Assembly (NCBI GenBank): GCA_026003175.1 | Contig: BPGT01000001.1 | Span: forward strand, 186,001 to 250,000 | Reading direction: 5' to 3' | From: Armatimonadota bacterium | GTDB taxonomy: Bacteria > Armatimonadota > HRBIN16 | Length of the DNA stretch: 64,000 bases | Shown: one piece after another, positions 53,210 through 60,770 of the stretch | Layout: each line of letters starts with the position of its first letter | How positions within the stretch are numbered: position 1 is the first letter of the stretch | Position numbers and translations under genes: made by a program | Notes under the pieces: model-generated | The model's input: the letters and a program-made list of their open reading frames with translations, nothing else | What the model was told of the DNA's origin: nothing | Databases searched by the model: none

Positions 53210-55000
53210 TTATTGCCTTGCAGGCTGTTCCACGAACTGTTTCAGAATCTCTTCCTGTTCAGCGAATGACCACTGTTCGCCGTCAGTGTCCACCGAAGCG
53301 CGCAGCTGTTCCAGGTCCTTACGCAGCATCATCTGCTCGATGCTCTGTCCGGATGGGATCATCGGGTAGACATTCTCTTCGGTTGGCACCACGAAGTCGA
53401 TAATCACAGGCTTCTTTCGCTGGCTCATCGCCTCACGCAGGGCTGGTTCTACGTCCTCGGGCCTGGTCACGCGCATCCCGATGGCGCCGTATGCCTCTGC
53501 CAGCTTCACGAAGTCGGGCGAGGCTTGCAGGTCCACCTCGCTGTAGCGCTCGCTCCAGAACAGCTCCTGCCACTGGCGCACCATGCCCAGCGAGCGGTTG
53601 TTGATAATCGCCACGATGATGGGCAGCTCGTATACCACTGCAGTCATCAGCTCCTGCACGGTCATCTGGAAGGAGCCGTCACCGTCGATGCACACCACCG
53701 TCTCGTTGGGGAAGGCGAGCTGCACGCCAATCGCAGCAGGCATCCCAAAGCCCATCGTGCCCAGCCCACCGGAGGTAATGAATTGGCGCGGACGCTTCAC
53801 CTTGTAGTACTGCGCCGCCCACATCTGGTGCTGTCCCACACCGGTGGTCACGATGGCGTTGCCTTCGGTCACCCGCCAGATTTCGTCGATCACGTATTCC
53901 GCGTGCATCTGTCCGTCCCTCGGATAGATGAGTGGGAACTTACGTTTCCATTCCATAATCTGGCGGTTCCACTCGGTAGCAGGGCGTGGCTCCACGTACT
54001 TCAACAGATCGCGCAACACGGTCTTCACGTCGCCCACTATCGGGATGTCGCAATGCACCACCTTGCCGATTTCCGCCGGGTCGATGTCGATGTGGATGAC
54101 CTTGGCGTACCTGGCGAACTGGTCCAGCTTGCCGGTCACGCGGTCGTCGAATCGTGCGCCCACCGCAATCAGCAGGTCGCAGTTGTGCACCGCGTGGTTC
54201 GCGTAGGCGGTTCCGTGCATCCCCAGCATCCCCAAACTGTTGGGGTGGTTTTCATCGATGGCGCCTTTGCCCATCAGGGTAGTGGTGACCAGAATGTTGG
54301 TGCGTTCGGAGAGCTCGGTCACCTCCGCCTGCGCGCCCGATTGCACTGCGCCGCCGCCCACATACAGCACCGGCCGCTTCGCCTCTTTAATCGCCTGGGC
54401 GGCTTTGCGAATCTGCATTTCATGCCCTTTGTAAGTGGGACGATAGGACGGGATGTCCGGGTCCTTCTGATATAAGGACGGGTCCCACTCTATTTTGCCA
54501 AGGCTTACGTCCAGAGGGATGTCTACAAGCACAGGACCGGGGCGCCCCGATCGCGCGATGTAAAAGGCTTCGGCGATAACGCGCGGGATGTCCTCCGTGC
54601 GTTTCAGCAGGTAGTTGTGTTTGGTGATAGGCATGGAGATGCCGATGGCGTCGGTCTCCTGGAAGGCATCCTTGCCGATATTGGTGGTGCGCACCTGTCC
54701 GGTAAGAGCAACCATCGGGATCGAATCCATTTGCGCGGTAGCGATTCCCGTGATCAGGTTGGTAGCGCCCGGACCGCTGGTCACCAGGCAGACCCCCACC
54801 TTTCCTGTGGCACGGGCATAGCCGTCTGCCATGTGTGCCGCTCCCTGCTCATGGCGCACCAGGATGTGTTTGATGTCCCGGTAGTCGTACAGCGCGTCGT
54901 AGATGGGCAAGACCGCGCCTCCCGGATACCCGAAGATGAACTCCACGCCTTCCTGCCTCAGACACTCCAGCAGGATTTGTGCTCCAGACATTTTTGCCAT
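53210..55000 (-). CDS. ilvB: Acetolactate synthase large (catalytic) subunit
   Basis: The 596-residue TPP enzyme forms acetolactate and acetohydroxybutyrate. FIFGYPGGAVLPIYDALYDY, LVRHEQGAAHMADGYARATG with the catalytic Glu (about 48-67), the FAD-binding middle domain (about 200-340), and TPP-binding CIDGDGSFQMTVQELMTAVV with IIVAIINNRSLGMVRQWQEL (about 445-490). ATG 55000 has GGAGG 10 nt upstream; ATG 54991 is an alternative. The gene is first behind a T-box leader. Confidence 0.96.
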   Translation of the reverse strand: MAKMSGAQILLECLRQEGVEFIFGYPGGAVLPIYDALYDYRDIKHILVRHEQGAAHMADGYARATGKVGVCLVTSGPGATNLITGIATAQMDSIPMVALTGQVRTTNIGKDAFQETDAIGISMPITKHNYLLKRTEDIPRVIAEAFYIARSGRPGPVLVDIPLDVSLGKIEWDPSLYQKDPDIPSYRPTYKGHEMQIRKAAQAIKEAKRPVLYVGGGAVQSGAQAEVTELSERTNILVTTTLMGKGAIDENHPNSLGMLGMHGTAYANHAVHNCDLLIAVGARFDDRVTGKLDQFARYAKVIHIDIDPAEIGKVVHCDIPIVGDVKTVLRDLLKYVEPRPATEWNRQIMEWKRKFPLIYPRDGQMHAEYVIDEIWRVTEGNAIVTTGVGQHQMWAAQYYKVKRPRQFITSGGLGTMGFGMPAAIGVQLAFPNETVVCIDGDGSFQMTVQELMTAVVYELPIIVAIINNRSLGMVRQWQELFWSERYSEVDLQASPDFVKLAEAYGAIGMRVTRPEDVEPALREAMSQRKKPVIIDFVVPTEENVYPMIPSGQSIEQMMLRKDLEQLRASVDTDGEQWSFAEQEEILKQFVEQPARQ

Positions 55001-55035
55001 TTCGAAACGACCTCCCTCTGTGTAGCCTTATGTAT

Positions 55036-55360
55036 CAAAAAAGCCTCCCATCCCTCCAAGGGACGAGAGGCTTTGATGACCTCACGCGGGTACCACCCTT
55101 GTTGCTCGCGCCGTTGGGCAGATACAGTAAACCGTTTATCGGTTGCGCGAGCCACTCTGTGCGCGATATCGGGCGCACCCGGAGAGACCTACTCGCAGGC
55201 GTAACTCCTCTTTCAGCCCCTCTGCTCCGAGGCGAGTTTCGGCAGGGGCGTCTACTGCCTCGCACCGACCGGCAGCTCTCTGTTAGTCCGCCCTCTGCCT
55301 ACTACTCCTCTTCATCGCGTTGCCGATATGTACTTTTCGGTATGATTGCTTTGTGCAGTG
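55036..55360 (-). promoter_or_regulatory. T-box leader, leucine (CUC) specifier
   Basis: The leader of ilvB carries the T-box sequence AAGGGTGGTACCCGCG (55100-55085), followed by a terminator. Stem I features precede it on the minus strand: GATGAAGAGGAGTAGTAGGC (S-turn strand) and CAGAGAGCTGCCGGTCGGTG (distal loop with the AGAG and GGTG elements). The specifier region is GCCGAAACTCGCCTCGG. Reading GAA-N-codon gives CTC, a leucine codon, as in the Bacillus ilv-leu leader. Uncharged tRNA-Leu would promote read-through into ilvB-ilvN-ilvC-leuA. The specifier is inferred from the motif spacing. Confidence 0.92.
55037..55074 (-). terminator. T-box terminator
   Basis: Minus-strand AAGCCTC (55074-55068 region) pairs with GAGGCTT around a long partly paired loop (TCGTCCCTTGGAGGGATGG), followed by a T-run (55042-55037). 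It forms when charged tRNA leaves the T-box unpaired. Confidence 0.9.
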
Positions 55361-55365
55361 CGTAG

Positions 55366-55395
55366 TTTATACCATATATTCGGAACGTTTGTCAA
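55366..55395 (-). promoter_or_regulatory. Promoter of the T-box/ilv operon
   Basis: Minus-strand TTGACA (55395-55390), 18 nt, TATAAA (55371-55366). The -35 abuts the 9-bp target duplication of the MITE-like insertion. Confidence 0.85.
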
Positions 55396-55403
55396 GGTTT
55401 ACC

Positions 55404-55589
55404 GAGGGTGTTCGAGAATTGTTGAGAAGTTGGTTGTAGCGCAAGGAGAGAGGCGTTCTTGCTATCCCTGCCTTACCTCACCCCCGTCCCCTCTCCTACG
55501 AGGAGAGGGGCGTTCCCCCTTCCCTTGCAGGGAAGGGGGCAAGGGGGTTAGGTTATCTATCCATTCAACCAGCAATTTCGAACACCCTC
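55404..55589. mobile_element. MITE-like element, copy 1 (186 bp)
   Basis: Ends are terminal inverted repeats GAGGGTGTTCGA...TCGAACACCCTC (12 bp perfect, with the following bases partly complementary). The interior holds two hairpins, CCCCTCTCC-TACGA-GGAGAGGGG and CCCCCTTCCC-TTGCA-GGGAAGGGGG, and no gene. AGGTTTACC stands directly before it (55395-55403). Copy 2 differs at one base (CTACGAGG here, CTGCGAGG there). Confidence 0.85.
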
Positions 55590-55598
55590 CGTGTCCGT

Positions 55599-55784
55599 GA
55601 GGGTGTTCGAGAATTGTTGAGAAGTTGGTTGTAGCGCAAGGAGAGAGGCGTTCTTGCTATCCCTGCCTTACCTCACCCCCGTCCCCTCTCCTGCGAGGAG
55701 AGGGGCGTTCCCCCTTCCCTTGCAGGGAAGGGGGCAAGGGGGTTAGGTTATCTATCCATTCAACCAGCAATTTCGAACACCCTC
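55599..55784. mobile_element. MITE-like element, copy 2 (186 bp)
   Basis: Same length, orientation, terminal repeats and hairpins as copy 1, separated from it by 9 bp (CGTGTCCGT, 55590-55598). AGGTTTACC follows directly (55785-55793) and duplicates the 9 bp before copy 1. The whole two-copy unit thus has one shared target-site duplication. Open frames inside it are not genes. Confidence 0.85.
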
Positions 55785-55813
55785 AGGTTTACCAGAGGAG
55801 CTGCCCCACCGGG

Positions 55814-56863
55814 TTAGCCCAGCGAGGCGTAGCGTAGCAGACGCGCCACCCCAACCATCTCCGCTGCAGTCAGACTGACTTTGTCGGCGAACGCCCTCCG
55901 CACATCGCGGTAGAGCTCCTGCGCCTGTAGGCGAGGCAACACCCGACATAGCCCCAGCCACATTCCGCCCGCACCGGGCATGTACTCGCTTCCATCCTCG
56001 TCCCCGCCGACCTCTCCTGCCCATGTGCCATCAGGGCGTTTGACCTTCAGCAACCACGTGTTCCCAAACCGTTCCCCGTCGCGACGGTTGAATACAATGC
56101 CCTCTGCAATGCACCGGGCGGCAAAATCCACGTTCAATGAGGCGTGCGAAATGTCCTCGCTACCACGCCCATCACCGTTCAGGCGATACCAGTAAGCCCA
56201 GTCGTAGAGGCGAGGGTCGCCGGTGCGCAGGCGATTACGGAAAAAGCGCGCCAGTCGTTCCACCTTGTTGCGATAGCGGTGATCGCCCGTCGTGCGCCAC
56301 ATTTCTATCAGCACGCTTCCCATGATGTTCTGCTGGTTGAGCGGCAAGGCGTCCTTCAGATGTGGGCTGTAGTAGTAGCCTTCACCGGCGTTTGGTCCAT
56401 CGCGCCAGTAAGGTTCGGCGTCACGGATACACTCCTCGACGCGCTGGCGGTACTGTTGCGCTTTTGCTCCGAACTCTGCCAATAGCCAGCGGTCTCTGCT
56501 GACCAGCCTGACGAACTCGGCGGGCGCGAGGGTAATCATGCCGGTATGCACAATCCACACATGCCATTTACCCTTTGTGTACTTCGTAGCTCCCCAGCCT
56601 GCCAGAGGCTTACCTGCGTAAGTGTCAGCGACGCCCCGCATGTCATCCCGGTTTGCCAGCACCCTGTCGAAGTGCTCTACCAGCTTGCGCAGGTAATGGC
56701 GGTCGTGTGTGGCACGGTACATCTCCATGTATGCCAGCAAGATGTACGCCTCCGCCCACGCCAACTCGCCGTTGTCGTTGGTGAGCTCCGAGTAGCCCTT
56801 GCCGCCGTGAATAGCGGCGTCGTTACGGTCGAAACGTTCGCGCAGTTGTTTGCGGATATCCAC
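55814..56863 (-). CDS. Putative six-hairpin (alpha/alpha-toroid) protein
   Basis: The 349-residue soluble protein is nearly all helical, with repeated aromatic helix ends: NGELAWAEAYILLAYMEMYR, YLRKLVEHFDRVLANRDDMR, WHVWIVHTGMITLAPAEFVR, NAGEGYYYSPHLKDALPLNQ, QNIMGSVLIEMWRTTGDHRY, and DISHASLNVDFAARCIAEGI. This looks like an alpha/alpha-toroid enzyme such as an epimerase, lyase or glycosidase, but no family is claimed. GTG 56863 is the probable start. The longer frame to 57034 is non-coding in character. Confidence 0.7.
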   Translation of the reverse strand: MDIRKQLRERFDRNDAAIHGGKGYSELTNDNGELAWAEAYILLAYMEMYRATHDRHYLRKLVEHFDRVLANRDDMRGVADTYAGKPLAGWGATKYTKGKWHVWIVHTGMITLAPAEFVRLVSRDRWLLAEFGAKAQQYRQRVEECIRDAEPYWRDGPNAGEGYYYSPHLKDALPLNQQNIMGSVLIEMWRTTGDHRYRNKVERLARFFRNRLRTGDPRLYDWAYWYRLNGDGRGSEDISHASLNVDFAARCIAEGIVFNRRDGERFGNTWLLKVKRPDGTWAGEVGGDEDGSEYMPGAGGMWLGLCRVLPRLQAQELYRDVRRAFADKVSLTAAEMVGVARLLRYASLG

Positions 56864-57097
56864 GGCTTCATTTCCCCCTTGTTGTTTTATATAACTGGCG
56901 CACCTCCTCTGGCGACAGCGCCGGGTTGGAGGAATGATAGCATACCTGCTGACACCACACAAGAGGAGCCTGTCAAACCGTTCCCGAGTGCGGGGAAGTG
57001 GGACTACCGCAGGTCCTTCACCATCTCTTTTCACAAGGGAAAGCTGCTCATCACGCAGAAGCTACCGGTGGCAAACTGCAGAGGCGTGAGGCAAGGG

Positions 57098-58216
57098 ATG
57101 ACACATAGAGAGAGGCTTCTGGCGGTGTTTCAGGGCAGACGACCCGACGTGATGCCCTGGTATGCCGATTTGACCTATTGGTACAACGCAGAGATTATCA
57201 AGGGTACGCTGCCGGAGAAGTACCGCGGTGACGGTGTGGTTCAGCTGTACAAAGACCTCAATGTTGGGGCACACGAGCACCTGCTCAACTGCCCCTGGCA
57301 CACTGAGTACGAGGATGTACAGATTCTGGTGGAGGAAGAACGCGATGCCGGTGGTAAGCCGGTGCGCACCCGCACGAGCTGGGTAACGCCCGTGGGCACG
57401 CTGACACAGGTGCAGGAGTTCGAGCCTAACTCCTACTGCTGGGCGTATCGCGAGTATCCCGTCAAGACTCCAGAAGACCTGGAGGTGCTGCGCTTTATCT
57501 TCCAGCATCAACACCTGACGCCCGACTACACCGAGCAGCACCGCATCATCGAACTGTTCGGCGATTGGGGCGTCGCTGCTTCCATGCCCAACCGCACGCC
57601 GATGGCGAACCTGTTTGTGATATGGATGGGGGTAACCAACGTCAGCTACGCTCTGGCGGACGCGCCGGAGGAGATAGATGAAACCATCGAGGTGATGTCC
57701 GCTGCCGAGGACGCGATGTACGAGATTATCTGCAACGCGCCTGCGCCGCTGGTATATTTCCCCGATAACATCACGGGCGAGGTAGTCAGTCCGCGGATCT
57801 TCCAGAAGTATTACGCGCCCTACTATCGCAGAAGAGCGGAGCAATTGCACAGGGCAGGCAAATACATCTTCGTGCACATTGACGGCACGTTCAGAAACCT
57901 GCTGCCGTATGTGGGACCGACGGGTGTGGACTGTGCGCAGTCATTAACCCCTGCGCCGGTAGGCGATGTGCCGCTGGAGGATTTCCGCACGCTGGCTGGT
58001 CCCGACCTGATTCTATGGGGTGGAGTGCCCGCCGCCTACTTCAGCCCGCTTTACAGCGAGGAGACGCTGAAGGAAATCGTGTTGAAAGCCATCCGGCTGT
58101 ACAAGCACGACCCGCGTTTCATGCTGTGCGTGTGCGACCAGGTGCCACCCGACGGCATTATCGAGCGGGTGAAGATGGTGAGCGACCTGGTGGAGGAGTA
58201 TGGGCGGATAGAGTAG
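57098..58216 (+). CDS. Uroporphyrinogen decarboxylase-like (UroD/MtaA-type) protein
   Basis: The 372-residue protein begins MTHRERLLAVFQGRRPDVMP, the usual start of UroD-like proteins (RxP). It continues with VVQLYKDLNVGAHEHLLNCP, APAPLVYFPDNITGEVVSPR (about 226-245), KYIFVHIDGTFRNLLPYVGP (HxxG region, near 270) and LILWGGVPAAYFSPLY. UroD-like paralogues of this kind are often methyltransferases or of unknown role rather than heme enzymes. ATG 57098 is chosen by homology. The frame upstream to 56546 is antisense to the divergent gene. Confidence 0.8.
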   Translation: MTHRERLLAVFQGRRPDVMPWYADLTYWYNAEIIKGTLPEKYRGDGVVQLYKDLNVGAHEHLLNCPWHTEYEDVQILVEEERDAGGKPVRTRTSWVTPVGTLTQVQEFEPNSYCWAYREYPVKTPEDLEVLRFIFQHQHLTPDYTEQHRIIELFGDWGVAASMPNRTPMANLFVIWMGVTNVSYALADAPEEIDETIEVMSAAEDAMYEIICNAPAPLVYFPDNITGEVVSPRIFQKYYAPYYRRRAEQLHRAGKYIFVHIDGTFRNLLPYVGPTGVDCAQSLTPAPVGDVPLEDFRTLAGPDLILWGGVPAAYFSPLYSEETLKEIVLKAIRLYKHDPRFMLCVCDQVPPDGIIERVKMVSDLVEEYGRIE

Positions 58217-58219
58217 ACC

Positions 58220-59269
58220 TCACGCTGCGAGCAGCTCCACTACCTTGCGTGCAATCTGGGGCAGAGGCAGCACAAACTCTGCACCACCCATTTGTATCGC
58301 CTCGCGTGGCATGCCGAACACCACGCAGGTCTCTTCGTCCTGCGCGATGGTATGTGCACCCGCCTCACGCAGTTTTTTCAACCCTCTTGCCCCGTCCGCG
58401 CCCATGCCGGTCAGCAGCACCGCAACGGCCGACGCGCCGCTCGCCTGCGCTACCGAATCGAACAGGGCATCCACTGAGGGGCGATGGCGGTTCACCGGCT
58501 CCGTTTGCACCACTCTGGCGCGATACTGTGAGCCGTTGCGCACGACCTGCAAGTGGTAGTCGCCAGGGGCGATGTAGGCATGTCCGGGCTGTAACACGTC
58601 GCCGTCCTCAGCCTCTTTGACGCATACGGTGCATGACTTATCCAGCCGCTCAGCGAAGGAGCGGGTGAAAACCGGCGGCATGTGCTGCACGATGACGATA
58701 GGCGGAACCTCTGCAGGCAGTCCCTGCAACACCTGCCGAATCGCCTCGGGACCACCGGTGGATGCGCCGATGGCGATAAGCCGATCGGTTCCCGTAACGC
58801 GCTTGACAGATGTTTGCGGCACCTCCACCGGGGCAACGTGCGCCTGTTTGGGACGTACGCGCGCACGCGCCGCCGCTTTTACCTTCGAGGTTATCTCATG
58901 CGACAGCGCCGCCATACCCGTGAAGATACTCTGTGTGGGTTTGGCGATAAAGTCCACCGCGCCCAGTTCAAGTGCTTTCAGGGTCACTTCGCTGCCTTCG
59001 CGGGTGAGCGTGGAAACCATCACCACCGGCATCGGATGCGAGCGCATGAGCTTCTCGAGGAAGGTGATGCCGTCCATGCGCGGCATCTCCACATCCAGCG
59101 TCAGCACATCGGGCTTCAGCTGGACGATTTTATCGTAGCCCTCAATCGGGTCGCTGGCAGTACCGACGACCTCTATCCCGCCATCCCGCACGAAAATGTC
59201 TTTCAATAGCTGCCGAATCACCACCGAATCATCGATAATCAGCACCCGAACAGGGCGATGGTCGTCCAT
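58220..59269 (-). CDS. cheB: Chemotaxis-type protein-glutamate methylesterase CheB
   Basis: The 349-residue protein has a receiver domain (VRVLIIDDSVVIRQLLKDIF; DVLTLDVEMPRMDGITFLEK with the phospho-acceptor Asp; IAKPT) and a methylesterase domain with the catalytic triad regions LIAIGASTGGPEAIRQVLQG (Ser), PIVIVQHMPPVFTRSFAERL (His) and VLLTGMGADGARGLKKLREA (Asp). ATG 59269 has GGAGG 8 nt before it. No other che gene is in the window, so it is an orphan or serves a distant cluster. Confidence 0.93.
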   Translation of the reverse strand: MDDHRPVRVLIIDDSVVIRQLLKDIFVRDGGIEVVGTASDPIEGYDKIVQLKPDVLTLDVEMPRMDGITFLEKLMRSHPMPVVMVSTLTREGSEVTLKALELGAVDFIAKPTQSIFTGMAALSHEITSKVKAAARARVRPKQAHVAPVEVPQTSVKRVTGTDRLIAIGASTGGPEAIRQVLQGLPAEVPPIVIVQHMPPVFTRSFAERLDKSCTVCVKEAEDGDVLQPGHAYIAPGDYHLQVVRNGSQYRARVVQTEPVNRHRPSVDALFDSVAQASGASAVAVLLTGMGADGARGLKKLREAGAHTIAQDEETCVVFGMPREAIQMGGAEFVLPLPQIARKVVELLAA

Positions 59270-59339
59270 GTGTACTTCCTCCAGAAGGTGTTCACCATAC
59301 AGCATTATCGGCTAGGAGGCGTGACGTAGTGAGGGATGA

Positions 59340-59415
59340 GCCGGGGGAGATTGCTTCAGCACTTCGTGCTCCGCGTACCGTTCAGTGTCATTGCGAGGAA
59401 GCGCAGCGACCGGAG
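59340..59415. repeat. REP-like palindromic repeat
   Basis: GATTGCTTCAGCACTTCGTG with TGTCATTGCGAGGAAGCGCA matches the copy at 6869-6930. It lies between cheB and the divergent glycosidase-like gene. No promoter is evident in 59270-59508. Confidence 0.7.
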
Positions 59416-59508
59416 CGTTCTCCCGTTCACATAAGTTACTCTCAGCACAGGAAAAGGCTTTCCTCGCATCCAATCCTATGGCAGACTACGCCTTCAGGAG
59501 AGTCCGCG

Positions 59509-60711
59509 ATGGTCACTATACAGCACACCGAGCACGGCTATACCCTTTTGCGCGATGGCGAGCCTTGCTTCATCAAGGGGGCGGTAGGCAACCGCTTTCT
59601 GGAACGCCTTGTGCAGGCGGGCGGCAACTCCATCCGTGCGGGCATCAGTGACCTTGATCGCGCCTACCAGTTGGGGCTGACCGTGCTGGCAAACCTGCCC
59701 TTCGGCAAGCCGCGCTGGGGCTTCGATTATACCGACCGCACCGCCGTTGCGAAACAACTGGACGAACTGCACCACACGGTGCAGCGGTTCAAAGACCATC
59801 CCGCCCTGTTGATGTGGGCAATCGGCAACGAGCTGGAGATTTGGACAACGCCCGAACAGCGCATTCCCCTGTGGCAGGCAGTGAACGAAGCGGCAGAGAT
59901 GATTCACGAAGTAGACGGCAAGCACCCGGTGGTAACGCCTGTCGGCTGCGACTACCGACATCTGCTATGGGAGATAGATGACCTGTGCCCTGCGCTGGAC
60001 GCCATCGGTATCAACGCCTATCAGGATATGCTTACTCTGCCTGAAGACCTGCGCCAGCTGCGGTGGGCGCGCCCATATGTGGTCACCGAATTCGGTCCGC
60101 GCGGACACTGGCAAGTCATCAAAACGCCCTGGGGAATGCCCATTGAAGACACCAGTACGCATAAGGCGGAGTTCTACCGTCGCGCTTACGAACATGCCGT
60201 ACGCAACCGCGCAAACTGCCTGGGGGCATACGTGTTCCACTGGAGCTTCCATCACGAGAAGACACACACGTGGTACGGTATGTTTTTAGAGAACGGTAGC
60301 CCGACGGAGGCTGTGGAGGTCATGCAGTATCTCTGGACGGGTTCTTACCCTTCCAACCGCTGTCCGCACATCGATGGGATGTGGATAGAACATGGTGATC
60401 GGCGTCAGAGCGTTTATGCATCTCTTCTGGCAGGAACACGGGTGCAGGCGATCGTGGAGGCATCCGACCCCGATGGAGATGCACTGACCATCTGCTGGGA
60501 CCTGCGCCCCGATGTAGCGGACAATCCCAACGTTGGCGGTGACCGTGAGGAACCGGTACAACCGCTGGATGACGCGATATTGTCTACCCAGGGTAGCCGG
60601 GCAATCGTGCAGATACCGGAGCAGGCGGGCAAGTATCGTCTGTTCGTGTACGTGTACGACCCGGCAGGCAACGCCGCCACCGCTAACATGCCAATACTGG
60701 CGAAAGAGTAA
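59509..60711 (+). CDS. Glycoside hydrolase (GH2-type TIM barrel)-like protein
   Basis: The 400-residue protein has a barrel starting LLRDGEPCFIKGAVGNRFLE and GGNSIRAGISDLDRAYQLGL, with ALLMWAIGNELEIW (acid/base Glu in NE, near 105), VGCDYRHLLWEIDDLCPALD, and RPYVVTEFGPRGHW (putative nucleophile Glu, near 190). A C-terminal beta domain (about 290-400, VEASDPDGDALTICWDLRPD) is Ig-like. No signal peptide. ATG 59509 follows AGGAGAG. It is related in type to the pseudogene at 45129. Substrate unknown. Confidence 0.8.
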   Translation: MVTIQHTEHGYTLLRDGEPCFIKGAVGNRFLERLVQAGGNSIRAGISDLDRAYQLGLTVLANLPFGKPRWGFDYTDRTAVAKQLDELHHTVQRFKDHPALLMWAIGNELEIWTTPEQRIPLWQAVNEAAEMIHEVDGKHPVVTPVGCDYRHLLWEIDDLCPALDAIGINAYQDMLTLPEDLRQLRWARPYVVTEFGPRGHWQVIKTPWGMPIEDTSTHKAEFYRRAYEHAVRNRANCLGAYVFHWSFHHEKTHTWYGMFLENGSPTEAVEVMQYLWTGSYPSNRCPHIDGMWIEHGDRRQSVYASLLAGTRVQAIVEASDPDGDALTICWDLRPDVADNPNVGGDREEPVQPLDDAILSTQGSRAIVQIPEQAGKYRLFVYVYDPAGNAATANMPILAKE

Positions 60712-60730
60712 CCCTGTTTAGATATGACAA

Positions 60731-60756
60731 GAGGGTCACGTTCCACCGTGACCCTC
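60731..60756. terminator. Bidirectional stem-loop between convergent genes
   Basis: GAGGGTCACG (60731-60740) pairs with CGTGACCCTC (60747-60756) around a 6-nt loop, in the 59-bp gap between two convergent stops. T-runs are poor. Confidence 0.6.
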
Positions 60757-60770
60757 CATCACGAACGGTG

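Noticed and set aside
55404-55784. Tandem units as a CRISPR array
   Set aside because: Units are 186 bp with terminal inverted repeats and a target duplication. There are no short regularly spaced repeats with unique spacers and no cas genes.
55404-55837. Two related open frames inside the tandem repeats as protein genes
   Set aside because: They translate the hairpins of the MITE-like elements (for example SPPSPLLRGEGRSPFPCREG). No start context or family.
56546-57097. 184-codon N-terminal extension of the UroD-like protein
   Set aside because: Mostly antisense to the divergent toroid gene. The family N-terminus (THRERLLAVFQGRRP) begins at 57098.
59329-59508. 60-codon N-terminal extension of the glycosidase-like protein
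   Set aside because: It reads through a REP-like repeat. ATG 59509 has a proper ribosome binding site.
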